A DNA stretch of 64,000 bases from Sphingobium herbicidovorans (GTDB taxonomy: Bacteria; Pseudomonadota; Alphaproteobacteria; Sphingomonadales; Sphingomonadaceae): NCBI RefSeq assembly GCF_002080435.1, contig NZ_CP020538.1, forward strand, positions 1,302,001-1,366,000, written 5' to 3'. The notes below the pieces were generated by a model. The model ran no database searches, was not told where the DNA came from, and worked only from the letters and a program-made list of their open reading frames with translations. A program made the translations under genes and the position numbers. Shown here piece after piece: positions 8,393 through 16,547 of this stretch (position 1 is the stretch's first letter; each line of letters opens with the position of its first letter).

Positions 8393-10000
8393 ATGAAACT
8401 CGTCAAGGCGCTTGGATCGGTCGGCGGACTGACGCTTGCCAGCCGCATCCTTGCGCTGGTGCGGGATTCGCTGGCCGCCCGTTATGTCGGCGCGGGCTTT
8501 GCGTCCGACGCTTTCAACGGCGTGGCGTTCCGGCTGCCCAACATGTTCCGCGCCCTTTTTGCCGAGGGGGCGTTTTCCGCCGCCTTCATCCCGATGTTCA
8601 ACCGCAAGGCGGCAGGTCCCGGCGGCATCGCCGAAGGCTATCATTTCGCCGAGCGTGCGCTGGCGGTCCTTCTGCCGGTCCTCATTCTTTTCACCATCGT
8701 CCTGATCGCTGCCGCCTGGCCGATCACCTGGCTGTTGTCGGGCGGCTTTTCGCGCCAGAACCCGACGCCTGACCAATTCGCCTTCGCCGTGATGCTGTCC
8801 CGCATCACCCTGCCCTATCTGGCGCTGATCAGCCTGGCGTCCCTGCTGGGCGGTATATTGAACTCGCTCGACAAATTCTGGGTGAATGCGGCCGCGCCGA
8901 TCCTGCTCAACCTGGCGATGATCGCCGGGCTATGGCTGTTTCACGGCGCGGATGAATATGAAACCGCGCGCGTGCAGGCGATTTCGGTCACGGTCGGCGG
9001 CGCGCTGCAACTGCTCTGGCTGATATGGGCATGCCGCCACGCGGGCGTATCGATGAAGCTCAAGCGGCCACGGTTCGACACCGATGTGCGCGAGTTGTTG
9101 CGGCTGATCGTGCCGGCAGCAGCGGGCGCTGGCGCGGCTCAGATCAACCTGCTGGTCTCGACCGCGCTTTCCGGCTGGCTGCTCGCGTCAGGCTCCATCA
9201 CCTATATCTACTATGCCGACCGGCTGAACCAGCTGCCCCTGGGCCTGATCGGCATTGGCCTTGGCACGATCCTGTTGCCCACCATCTCGCGCCTGCTATC
9301 GACGGGGCAGGAGCAGGTGGCGATGGAAACGCAGAACCGGGGCATCGAACTGGCGCTCTTCCTGACGCTTCCCGCAACCATCGCCTTCATCACCGTGGCC
9401 GAACCGATCGTGCGCGGCCTGTTCCAATATGGCCGCTTCACGGTGGAGGATGCGCGCCGTTGCGGCTGGGCCTTGTCGGCCTTTTCCATCGGCCTGCCAT
9501 CCTATGTCCTGGTGAAGGTGCTGACGCCGGGCTATTATGCCCGTGGCGACACGAAAACGCCGGTGCGCTACGCGATGCTGTCGATCCTCATCAACATCAT
9601 CGGCAATGTGACGTTGATCCCCCTGCTCGCTCGTGAGGGACTGGGGCATGTCGCCCCGCCGCTGGCGACCGCGCTTGCCGCCACCATCAATGTGGCGATG
9701 CTCTATTCAACGCTGGTCAAACGGGGCCATTTCGCCGCCGACGCGCAGTTGCGCAGGCGGCTGCCCCGCCTTGCGCTGGCGGCGCTGGCGATGGGCGGCG
9801 CCCTTATTGCCGGGGAAGGCCTGCTTGAGCCATGGCTGGGCGGTGCGATGATCCAGCGTTATATCGCGCTCGCCATGCTTGTCGGAGCGGGGATCGCCCT
9901 TTACGGGGTGGCCTGTTTCATCACGGGCGCCTACCGGCTGTCCGACCTGAAGGCGCTGATGCGTCGGCGGGGCTCCACCACAACCCAAGAGAACGGATAG
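8393..10000 (+). CDS. murJ: Lipid II flippase MurJ
   Basis: MurJ moves lipid II across the inner membrane for peptidoglycan synthesis. The 535-residue product is polytopic, with the expected MOP/MATE-type pattern of about 14 helices. The start MKLVKALGSVGGLTLASRIL and DSLAARYVGAG are characteristic, as is FRLPNMFRALFAEGAFSAAF, the conserved region with Arg residues needed for lipid II transport. An upstream in-frame start at 8330 exists inside the inverted-repeat element, but the ATG at 8393 gives the family N terminus and has AAGG and GGGGGAG upstream. trpS follows four bases after the stop, so they form an operon. Confidence 0.94.
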   Translation: MKLVKALGSVGGLTLASRILALVRDSLAARYVGAGFASDAFNGVAFRLPNMFRALFAEGAFSAAFIPMFNRKAAGPGGIAEGYHFAERALAVLLPVLILFTIVLIAAAWPITWLLSGGFSRQNPTPDQFAFAVMLSRITLPYLALISLASLLGGILNSLDKFWVNAAAPILLNLAMIAGLWLFHGADEYETARVQAISVTVGGALQLLWLIWACRHAGVSMKLKRPRFDTDVRELLRLIVPAAAGAGAAQINLLVSTALSGWLLASGSITYIYYADRLNQLPLGLIGIGLGTILLPTISRLLSTGQEQVAMETQNRGIELALFLTLPATIAFITVAEPIVRGLFQYGRFTVEDARRCGWALSAFSIGLPSYVLVKVLTPGYYARGDTKTPVRYAMLSILINIIGNVTLIPLLAREGLGHVAPPLATALAATINVAMLYSTLVKRGHFAADAQLRRRLPRLALAALAMGGALIAGEGLLEPWLGGAMIQRYIALAMLVGAGIALYGVACFITGAYRLSDLKALMRRRGSTTTQENG

Positions 10001-10004
10001 AAAA

Positions 10005-11009
10005 ATGCGCGTCCTTTCCGGCATCCAGCCGACCGGCAATCTGCACCTGGGCAATTATCTGGGCGCGATCCGCAACTGGGTGCGGATGCAGGACGAAATG
10101 GACGCAGATAGCCAGTGCTTCTTCTTCCTGGCGGACATGCATTCGATCACCGTGCATGAAAATCGCGAGCAGCGCATCCGCAACGTGCGCGACATGGCCG
10201 CCGCGCTGGTCGCCGCAGGGATCGACCCGGACCGGTCCGTCCTCTTCAACCAGGCGCGCGTCCCCGCCCATGCGGAGCTATGCTGGTTGCTGAGCGGCAC
10301 CGCCCGCATCGGCTGGCTGAACCGCATGACGCAGTTCAAGGACAAGGCAGGCAAGGACCGTGAAGGCGCGTCGGTCGGCCTGTTCGTCTATCCGGTGCTG
10401 CAGGCGGCCGACATCCTCGTCTACAACGCGACCCATGTGCCGGTGGGTGAGGATCAGAAACAGCATCTGGAACTGGCGCGCGACATCGCCACGAAGTTCA
10501 ACACCGATTTCGGGGTCGATCTGTTCACCGTGCCGGATCCGACAATCCCCAAGGAATCCGCCCGCATCATGTCGCTCCGCGACGGCACGGCGAAAATGTC
10601 GAAGTCCGACCCTTCCGACATGAGCCGCATCAACCTTACCGACGATGATGATGCGATCATGCAAAAGGTCCGGAAGGCCAAGACCGATCCCGAACCGCTG
10701 CCGGACACGGCCATCGGCCTGGCCGGTCGCCCGGAGGCGAACAATCTGGTCGGTATCTACGCAACGCTGGCGGGGACCACCCCCGACGCAGTGTGCGCGG
10801 AATTTGCGGGCAAGGGCTTTGGCGCGTTCAAGCCTGCGTTGGGCGAATTACTGGTGGAGGCGATGCGGCCGATGCGCACACGCTTCATGGAACTGCGCAC
10901 CGATGATGCCGCGCTCGACGCGATTTTGGAGAAGGGTGCGGCAAAGGCTTCGGCAGCGGCGGAACCGACCTTGCGCGCCGCTTATGACGCCATGGGCCTG
11001 ATGCGTTAA
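10005..11009 (+). CDS. trpS: Tryptophanyl-tRNA synthetase
   Basis: Charges tRNA-Trp. It is a class I synthetase of 334 residues with the HIGH-type motif TGNLHLGNYLGAI at the N terminus and the KMSKS motif AKMSKSDPSD near residue 200. FFFLADMHSIT and PVGEDQKQHLELARD are typical TrpS signatures in the Rossmann core. The ATG at 10005 lies four bases after murJ with GAACGGATAG upstream. Confidence 0.96.
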   Translation: MRVLSGIQPTGNLHLGNYLGAIRNWVRMQDEMDADSQCFFFLADMHSITVHENREQRIRNVRDMAAALVAAGIDPDRSVLFNQARVPAHAELCWLLSGTARIGWLNRMTQFKDKAGKDREGASVGLFVYPVLQAADILVYNATHVPVGEDQKQHLELARDIATKFNTDFGVDLFTVPDPTIPKESARIMSLRDGTAKMSKSDPSDMSRINLTDDDDAIMQKVRKAKTDPEPLPDTAIGLAGRPEANNLVGIYATLAGTTPDAVCAEFAGKGFGAFKPALGELLVEAMRPMRTRFMELRTDDAALDAILEKGAAKASAAAEPTLRAAYDAMGLMR

Positions 11010-11186
11010 TGCTGCACGGTGGGGCAATCGCCTGACGGAAAGCTGATGACTGCGCCGTCCTAAGAGATAGCCGGACATGATTTGCGCTCGCCTGCCCCGA
11101 TAGAGCGTTCAAATGATGTTCAGTTGCGTTCTGCTACGGCGGAGCGCAAGGTTGCGACAGGTTTACCACCTACAGGACGCGGAACA

Positions 11187-11831
11187 ATGAACTCTTTCAA
11201 GAAGATCGGCCTGATTGCGGCGCCAGCTCTGGCTCTTGTGGCCCTGTCTGGCTGCGCGACGCCATTCAAGGCGGACGTCGCCCGCTTCCAGCAATTGCCC
11301 GCACCTGCCGGGCAAAGCTTCACCATCGTCGCTGACGATCCGCGTCTGGCCGGTGGTCTGGAATTTTCCCAATATGCGCAGATGGTGGGGCAGCGGCTGG
11401 CGCAGACCGGCTATGTCCCCGCGACCGATCCGGCTGCGGCAGACCTTATCGTGCGCGTCGCCTACAATGTGGATAATGGGCGGGAGAAGGTTCGCTCCAC
11501 AGGGTTTGGAGCCGCCGATCCTTATTTTGGCGGCTGGGGCTGGCGCGGGCGCTGGGGCCGTCCGTGGGGCTATGGCTTCTATGATCCCTGGCTGTTTGGT
11601 CCGGGCTATAGCGACGTCAGCAGCTATACCGTGTATACCAGCGATCTCAGCATGAAGATCGACCGGGCAGCCGACAACCGGCGGCTGTTCGAAGGCAGGG
11701 CCAGCGCCCAGTCATTGTCGAACCGGCTGACTTATCTGGTGCCAAACCTGATCGACGCCATGTTCACCGGCTTCCCCGGACAGAATGGCGAAGATGTGAA
11801 GATCACGCTGCCCCCCGAGAAAAAGGGTTGA
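11187..11831 (+). CDS. DUF4136 lipoprotein
   Basis: A 214-residue secreted lipoprotein: signal MNSFKKIGLIAAPALALVALSGCAT with the lipobox LSGC. The mature domain follows the DUF4136 pattern, with SFTIVADDPRLAGGLEF, the AQTGYVPATDPAAADLIVRVAY core and a Gly/Trp/Arg/Pro-rich low-complexity insert (WGWRGRWGRPWGYGFYDPW). Function unknown; such lipoproteins sit in the outer membrane of many proteobacteria. An upstream in-frame start (11082) was rejected because it would bury the signal peptide. A strong terminator follows. Confidence 0.85.
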   Translation: MNSFKKIGLIAAPALALVALSGCATPFKADVARFQQLPAPAGQSFTIVADDPRLAGGLEFSQYAQMVGQRLAQTGYVPATDPAAADLIVRVAYNVDNGREKVRSTGFGAADPYFGGWGWRGRWGRPWGYGFYDPWLFGPGYSDVSSYTVYTSDLSMKIDRAADNRRLFEGRASAQSLSNRLTYLVPNLIDAMFTGFPGQNGEDVKITLPPEKKG

Positions 11832-11841
11832 TCCATCGCTG

Positions 11842-11864
11842 ACATGACCCGCAAGCGGTCATGT
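11842..11864. repeat. Perfect 8-bp inverted repeat downstream of DUF4136 gene
   Basis: ACATGACC (11842-11849) pairs with GGTCATGT (11857-11864) around a seven-base loop. It lies just before the terminator hairpin at 11872 and could add to transcript end protection. No T run follows it. Confidence 0.5.
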
Positions 11865-11871
11865 TCCATTG

Positions 11872-11903
11872 GCCCGGCGGTCTCGATCGCCGGGCTTTTA
11901 TTT
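11872..11903 (+). terminator. Rho-independent terminator after DUF4136 gene
   Basis: GCCCGGCG (11872-11879) pairs with CGCCGGGC (11888-11895) around an eight-base loop and is followed by TTTTATTT. It ends the plus-strand transcript of the DUF4136 lipoprotein before the convergent peptidylprolyl isomerase gene. Confidence 0.85.
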
Positions 11904-11911
11904 GGCTTGGG

Positions 11912-12516
11912 TCAGGGAAGGCGGCGGGCTGTCAGAATGGACACAGGCTGTTCCAGCATTTGTCCCTTCATCACGCCTTCCCCGGCAGTGGGGGATTTGG
12001 GCGCAGCCAGAATCGCGCGCACGATATCCATGCCCTCCACCACATGGGCGAACACGGCGAATCCCTGATTATCACCCGCAGCCTCCGGATGCGCGTCCAT
12101 GCTGGGCATCTTGCCAAGCACGATGAAGAAGTCGCCGGTCGCGCTTCCCGGCGCATAGCGGGCCATGGAAATCGCGCCATCGTCATGCGTGAGGCCGGTC
12201 TGCGTAGTCGGCTCATGCACGATCGGGGCAGGACACGCGCCGGAGCATTTTGCGCGCCACCCTGGACGAAGCCGTAATCGGCTGAACCGACGCCCCGATA
12301 GAAGGCGGCGCCGTCCAGCCTCTTTTGATCGACATAGCGCAGGAAGTTGCGTGCTGTAACGGGCGCCTTCGCCGCATGAACCGCCACTATAATCCGTCCC
12401 GCGCCCGTATCCAGCGCGACACGCACATCCTCTGAAGGCGGCACTGATGGCGGCTGCGCTGCCGCAGGCGTGAAAGAAAGCAGAGTGGCGAGCAGCAGGG
12501 CGGCATATCGGATCAT
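11912..12516 (-). pseudogene. Periplasmic cyclophilin-type peptidylprolyl isomerase, frameshifted
   Basis: Two minus-strand frames join into one cyclophilin. The first carries the signal peptide (MIRYAALLLATLLSFTPAAAQ) and domain start (VALDTGAGRIIVAVHAAKAP, FYRGV, FVQGGAQN). The second carries the rest (TGLTHDDGAISMAR, SATGDFFIVLG, GFAVFAHVVEGMDIV). The break is at the C run read as GGGG on the plus strand (12225-12228): one extra base would restore VLPPIVHEPT. The frame-corrected protein of about 200 residues is complete, so either a recent -1 slip or a sequencing error explains it. The ATG at 12516 gives the best signal peptide; a TTG at 12525 lies closer to GGGAGG. Confidence 0.8.
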
Positions 12517-12555
12517 GGCGTTCAACCTAATCCTCCCGCGGCCCCTTTGTCAGCG

Positions 12556-13968
12556 TCAGTTTTCCAACTGGCGCAGCAGGGCGCGGATGTCGGCGTCTAT
12601 GTCCGCATTGGTCTGGCGCAGTTCCTCGATCGTGCGAACCGCGTGGATCACCGTGCTGTGATCGCGACCGCCGAAGATGCGACCAATTTCCGGCAAGGAA
12701 CGCGGCGTCATTTTCTTGGCGAGGTACATGGCGACCTGACGCGGCCGGGCTACCGCACGGGCACGGCGCTTGGATCGCATTTCGGACGCGTCGATCTTGT
12801 AATGGGCGGCGCAGACCTTCTGGATCTCATCCACGGTGATGCGGCGCGCATTTGCGCGCACGGCATCGGCAAGCATGGTTTGGGCAAATTCCAGATCAAC
12901 CGAGCGGCCGGTCAACTGACCGTAGGCGATCAGCTTGTTGAACGCGCCTTCCAGTTCCCGAATGTTCGAGCGGATCGAACGGGCGAGGAAATCGATGACA
13001 GCGTCTGGAACAGGCGGATCACCCGCAATAGCGCGCTTGGTCTCCAATATGGCAAGGCGCAGGTCCAGGTCCGCCGGGCGGATGTCCGCCACCAGGCCGC
13101 CTGCAAGACGCGAAAGGATCCTGGCGTCGATCGAATCAAGCTGTTGCGGTGCGCGATCGGCAGTGACGACGATGCGCGCGCCCGAATCGATGAGATCGTT
13201 GATCGTGTGGAGAAATTCCTCCTGCGTCGAACCCTTGCCGGCGATGAACTGGATATCGTCGATCAGCAATAGCCGCGCCGCGCGCAGGCGCGCCTTGAAC
13301 ATCATGGTTTCGTTCGCGCGCATCGCGTTCACAAATTCCATCATGAACCGTTCGGCCGACATGTAGAGCACGGGGGCGTTGGGTGAATGGGCGGAAAAAT
13401 GCTGGGCAATGGCATGAAGCAGGTGCGTCTTGCCCTGCCCGGTGCTGCCATGAATGAACAGCGGGCTGTAACGCGGCTGGGCTTCGCCAGCCATCGCTTC
13501 CGCCGCCGAAAAGGCAAGATGGTTGGAGTCGCCGGTAACGAAATCGGCGAAGCTGTGGCGTGGCTGGAAATTGCAGGCGCTGACGCCTTCGGGAAGGATC
13601 GGATCGGTCGATACCGCTTCCTGGGCCGGGGCGACTTCGAGCAGGCGGGGGCCAACGGCATTGGGAGCGCGACGCAACCGTACTTCGCGGACGCCGACAC
13701 CGGCGCAGCGCCACGCCATGCGCAGACGATCGCCAAAATGCGCTGACACGAAATTGGCCGTGAAATCAGACGCGAACAACAGGTCGAGCGTCTGCGATTC
13801 GGCACAATAGTCGCCGAGCTGGCCAGCCTTGAGCCATTGGTCGAACATGCGCGGCCCGATGTCGCGGCGAAGTCCGGTACGAATCGCATCCCACGCGGTG
13901 TCGAGGCGCGCATGATCATGCGATGCCTGAACGCTCGAACTGCCTGACACTGCGATTAAACCCTTCAT
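12556..13968 (-). CDS. dnaA: Chromosomal replication initiator DnaA
   Basis: Binds DnaA boxes and opens oriC. The 470-residue protein has domain I at the N terminus, an AAA+ domain with Walker A GSTGQGKTH (174-182) and Walker B LLLIDDIQF (Asp237-Asp238), sensor motif ILSRLAGG and a domain IV helix-turn-helix. The DnaA signature GGRDHSTVIHAVRTIEE lies near the C terminus. The ATG at 13968 gives MKGLIAVSG but has no strong ribosome-binding site, so the exact start is uncertain. No cluster of TTATCCACA-type boxes is visible in the upstream gap, so oriC is probably elsewhere. Confidence 0.95.
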   Translation of the reverse strand: MKGLIAVSGSSSVQASHDHARLDTAWDAIRTGLRRDIGPRMFDQWLKAGQLGDYCAESQTLDLLFASDFTANFVSAHFGDRLRMAWRCAGVGVREVRLRRAPNAVGPRLLEVAPAQEAVSTDPILPEGVSACNFQPRHSFADFVTGDSNHLAFSAAEAMAGEAQPRYSPLFIHGSTGQGKTHLLHAIAQHFSAHSPNAPVLYMSAERFMMEFVNAMRANETMMFKARLRAARLLLIDDIQFIAGKGSTQEEFLHTINDLIDSGARIVVTADRAPQQLDSIDARILSRLAGGLVADIRPADLDLRLAILETKRAIAGDPPVPDAVIDFLARSIRSNIRELEGAFNKLIAYGQLTGRSVDLEFAQTMLADAVRANARRITVDEIQKVCAAHYKIDASEMRSKRRARAVARPRQVAMYLAKKMTPRSLPEIGRIFGGRDHSTVIHAVRTIEELRQTNADIDADIRALLRQLEN

Positions 13969-14339
13969 AAACAGTCGACCCCCATCAACTGTGCCCCTGA
14001 TGGACAGGAGCTATCAGACACAGAGAACCGCTTGGAAAAGCGAGAGCTTTCCCAATGTAACTGTGCCGAACAACCCAATGACGATCACCGAGACTCGATT
14101 CGAGTGGCGATCAGAGAATTGAAAATAGACAGGCAATCTTCGCCGGATCAAGGGCAGGCCCGGTCAAAAATGTGAAATAAAGACATTGACGCGGAAAACC
14201 GGGGGAATTGAAGATATGTCGATATTATCGTTTAATTTCAAATAGTTGTAACAATCGCCAATCCGCTCGCTTTACCCCGAATCGCCGGAGAATCGCGGAA
14301 AACCGCGGATGGCCGTTACGGCTGCGTGACGGAAATATG
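13969..14339. other. Intergenic region dnaA-rpsT
   Basis: Between the dnaA start and the rpsT terminator there is no convincing gene. The stretch near 14200-14260 is relatively AT-rich and may hold the dnaA promoter. An imperfect 10-bp hairpin (TTGGAAAAGC 14032-14041 with GCTTTCCCAA 14046-14055, loop GAGA) and a short palindrome ACTCGATTCGAGT near 14093-14105 are seen. I found no DnaA-box cluster. Confidence 0.5.
14032..14055. repeat. Imperfect hairpin upstream of dnaA
   Basis: TTGGAAAAGC and GCTTTCCCAA pair with one A-C mismatch around a GAGA loop, about 65 bases upstream of the dnaA start. No T run follows on either strand, so it is not a simple terminator; an mRNA leader structure or protein site is possible. 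Confidence 0.4.
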
Positions 14340-14369
14340 AAAAAACCCGCCCCGCAGAGCGGGACGGGC
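14340..14369 (-). terminator. Rho-independent terminator after rpsT
   Basis: On the minus strand CCCGTCCCGC pairs with GCGGGGCGGG (one mismatch) around TCT and is followed by seven T residues (A run at 14340-14346). It starts about 35 bases after the rpsT stop and separates rpsT from dnaA. Confidence 0.9.
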
Positions 14370-14403
14370 CTTCAAACCTTTATTGACGATCGAGTGGAGC
14401 GGC

Positions 14404-14667
14404 TCAGGCGAGCGCGCTGACCCGCTTCGTCAGACGGCCGAACTTGCGAGCCGCAGTGTTCTTGTGCACGACGCCGCGCGCAACGCCGCGCGCCAGCTCC
14501 GGCTGGACCGTCTGGAGAGCCGCAGCCGCAGCCGCCTTGTCGCCAGCGGCGAGAGCGCTTTCGACCTTCTTCACCAGGGTGCGGATCCGGCTGATGCGGG
14601 CGCCGTTGATTTCGGCACGGCGTTCGTTGCGGCGGATGCGCTTCTTGGCTTGCGGCGTATTGGCCAT
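14404..14667 (-). CDS. rpsT: 30S ribosomal protein S20
   Basis: An 87-residue basic protein that binds 16S rRNA early in 30S assembly. The sequence is typical: [33 protein letters not shown], a short Ala-rich linker and [16 protein letters not shown] at the C terminus. It stands alone, with a strong terminator at 14340-14369 before dnaA. The rpsT next to dnaA order is common in alphaproteobacteria. Confidence 0.97.
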   Translation of the reverse strand: MANTPQAKKRIRRNERRAEINGARISRIRTLVKKVESALAAGDKAAAAAALQTVQPELARGVARGVVHKNTAARKFGRLTKRVSALA

Positions 14668-14785
14668 TTAAAGTCCTCGGTCTCGTCAAATCTCGTGAAA
14701 AGGACGGGTAGGAATCGCCTTCCAGTCCTCGTGAAGGTGCGGCCCTTACAGGGGATAAGCCCAAGCGTCAACGGTCGGGCGCGCG

Positions 14786-15598
14786 CTATTTCTGGCATTT
14801 GGGGCAGTAGAAGGTGGACCTGCCTCCATCCACGCGGCGCCGGATCAGCGCGCCACATGCGCAACTTTCCCCTTCCCTGCCATAGACCCGCCACTGCTTG
14901 GAAAAATAGCCAAGCTCTCCATCGGGCCGGGCATAGTCGCGCAGGGTCGATCCGCCTGCCGCGATGGCCGCCGTCAAAACTTCGCGAATCGATTCGACCA
15001 GTATCGCAAGACGGCTGCGGCTGATCCGCCCGGCTTCCCGCGCAGGTGAAATCCCGGCCATGTTCAACGCCTCGCAGACATAGATATTGCCAAGACCCGC
15101 GACCACGCGCTGGTCGAGCAGCGCCGCCTTGATCGAACTCGCCTTGCCGCGGAGCGCGCCTGCCAGATAGGCGGCGGAAAAATCCTGGCCCAGTGGTTCG
15201 GGACCCATGCGCGTGAAGGGACCATGATCCTGCCATGCGCCGCTGCGCACCAGATCAAGCGAGCCGAAACGACGCGGATCGTTGAGCGAGAGCAGACGCC
15301 CGCCGCCCGTTTCGATCAGCAGGTGGTCGTGCGCGCCGATCTCCGCCGGGTCGATCCGCCAGCGGCCGGACATGCCCAGATGAAAGATCAGCGTGTCACC
15401 GCGATCCGTGTCGATAAGCCCATATTTGGCCCGACGGGAAAGGGAGGTCACAGTCGCGCCCGTCAGCCGCTGGCGCAGATCGACCGGTATGGGAAAGCGC
15501 AGATCGGCGCGGCGGGCTTCCACACGCGTGAGAACCGCGCCTTCCAGCACGGAGCGCAGCCCCGCGACGGTGGTTTCGACTTCCGGCAATTCAGGCAT
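14786..15598 (-). CDS. mutM: Formamidopyrimidine-DNA glycosylase
   Basis: Removes 8-oxoguanine and FaPy lesions and nicks the abasic site. The 270-residue protein starts MPELPEVET, where Pro1 (after Met removal) and Glu2 form the Schiff-base active site. The H2TH region includes GLGNIYVCEALNMAGISP, the lesion-recognition lysine is in the first domain, and the C-terminal zinc finger shows CACGALIRR with CPKCQK. It is divergent from ubiE with 151 bases between them. Confidence 0.96.
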   Translation of the reverse strand: MPELPEVETTVAGLRSVLEGAVLTRVEARRADLRFPIPVDLRQRLTGATVTSLSRRAKYGLIDTDRGDTLIFHLGMSGRWRIDPAEIGAHDHLLIETGGGRLLSLNDPRRFGSLDLVRSGAWQDHGPFTRMGPEPLGQDFSAAYLAGALRGKASSIKAALLDQRVVAGLGNIYVCEALNMAGISPAREAGRISRSRLAILVESIREVLTAAIAAGGSTLRDYARPDGELGYFSKQWRVYGREGESCACGALIRRRVDGGRSTFYCPKCQK

Positions 15599-15749
15599 TC
15601 AGATCATCCTGGGGCATGGATTGGGCTCGCCATATCGGCTCTTGGCGGGACTCGAAACGAAGGAATGGATAATTGGAAAGCCTGGCTGAACATTTTCGCC
15701 GATCTGGGGTGTTTCCTCGGGACATGCAAATGCTCTAGGAGGCTCGACC

Positions 15750-16481
15750 ATGAACGACACCGCTTCTTTCGGCTATCGCGATGTGGATGCTTCTGAAAAG
15801 CAGGGGATGGTTCGCGCCGTCTTTTCCAATGTCGCGTCCAAATATGACCTGATGAACGACGCCATGTCGGCAGGCGCCCACCGGCTGTGGAAGGACCAGT
15901 TTGTCGGCCGCGTCAAACCGCGCAAGGACGAAGCGATCCTGGACATGGCGGGCGGCACCGGCGACATCGCCTTCCGCCTGGCAAAGCATGGCGCGGCGAT
16001 CACCGTTGCGGACATCAATCCCGAAATGCTGGCCGTTGGCGTCGAACGGGCAAAGAAAAAAGGGCTGGAGGGACTGATCTGGTCCGAACAGAATGCCGAG
16101 GAGCTGAGTTTCAAGGACCGCAGCTTCGACGCCTACACGATCGCCTTCGGCATTCGCAATGTGACGCGCATCGACGAAGCGCTGCGCGAGGCGCATCGCG
16201 TACTGAAATTTGGCGGGCGGTTTTTCTGCCTGGAATTTTCCACGACCACCTGGCCGGGTTTTTCCGACATTTATGACGTCTATTCGCATCGGCTGGTGCC
16301 AAAGCTCGGCAAGCTGCTGGCCAATGATGAAGAAAGCTATCGTTACCTGATCGAATCGATCAGGCGCTTCCCACCAATGCCGGAGTTCGAACGGATGATC
16401 CGTGAAGCCGGATTTGCACAGACCAAGGTCGAACCAATCCTGGGCGGGCTGGTGGCGATTCATTCCGGGTGGAAAGTGTGA
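15750..16481 (+). CDS. ubiE: Ubiquinone/menaquinone C-methyltransferase UbiE
   Basis: SAM-dependent C-methylation of demethoxybenzoquinol in ubiquinone synthesis. The 243-residue protein has the UbiE signatures YDLMNDAMSAGAHRLWKD and DMAGGTGDIAFR (motif I), with NVTRIDEALREAHRVLKFGG and a final GGLVAIHSGWKV. TAGGAGG lies just upstream of the ATG at 15750. It heads the plus-strand run ubiE-ubiB-coaBC-dut. Confidence 0.96.
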   Translation: MNDTASFGYRDVDASEKQGMVRAVFSNVASKYDLMNDAMSAGAHRLWKDQFVGRVKPRKDEAILDMAGGTGDIAFRLAKHGAAITVADINPEMLAVGVERAKKKGLEGLIWSEQNAEELSFKDRSFDAYTIAFGIRNVTRIDEALREAHRVLKFGGRFFCLEFSTTTWPGFSDIYDVYSHRLVPKLGKLLANDEESYRYLIESIRRFPPMPEFERMIREAGFAQTKVEPILGGLVAIHSGWKV

Positions 16482-16547
16482 GCGCGGCGCGCACAGGCGC
16501 CGGTGCCGATCCCGATCACTCTCCCGCACAGGAGGGGCCGAAATAGG

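Noticed and set aside
13969..14339. Search for oriC next to dnaA
   Set aside because: No cluster of TTATCCACA-type boxes or strong AT-rich unwinding element is visible; many alphaproteobacteria have oriC elsewhere.
15640..15665. GGGACTCGAAACG, like the T-arm of a tRNA
   Set aside because: No acceptor, D or anticodon arm can be paired around it on either strand, so no tRNA gene is called.
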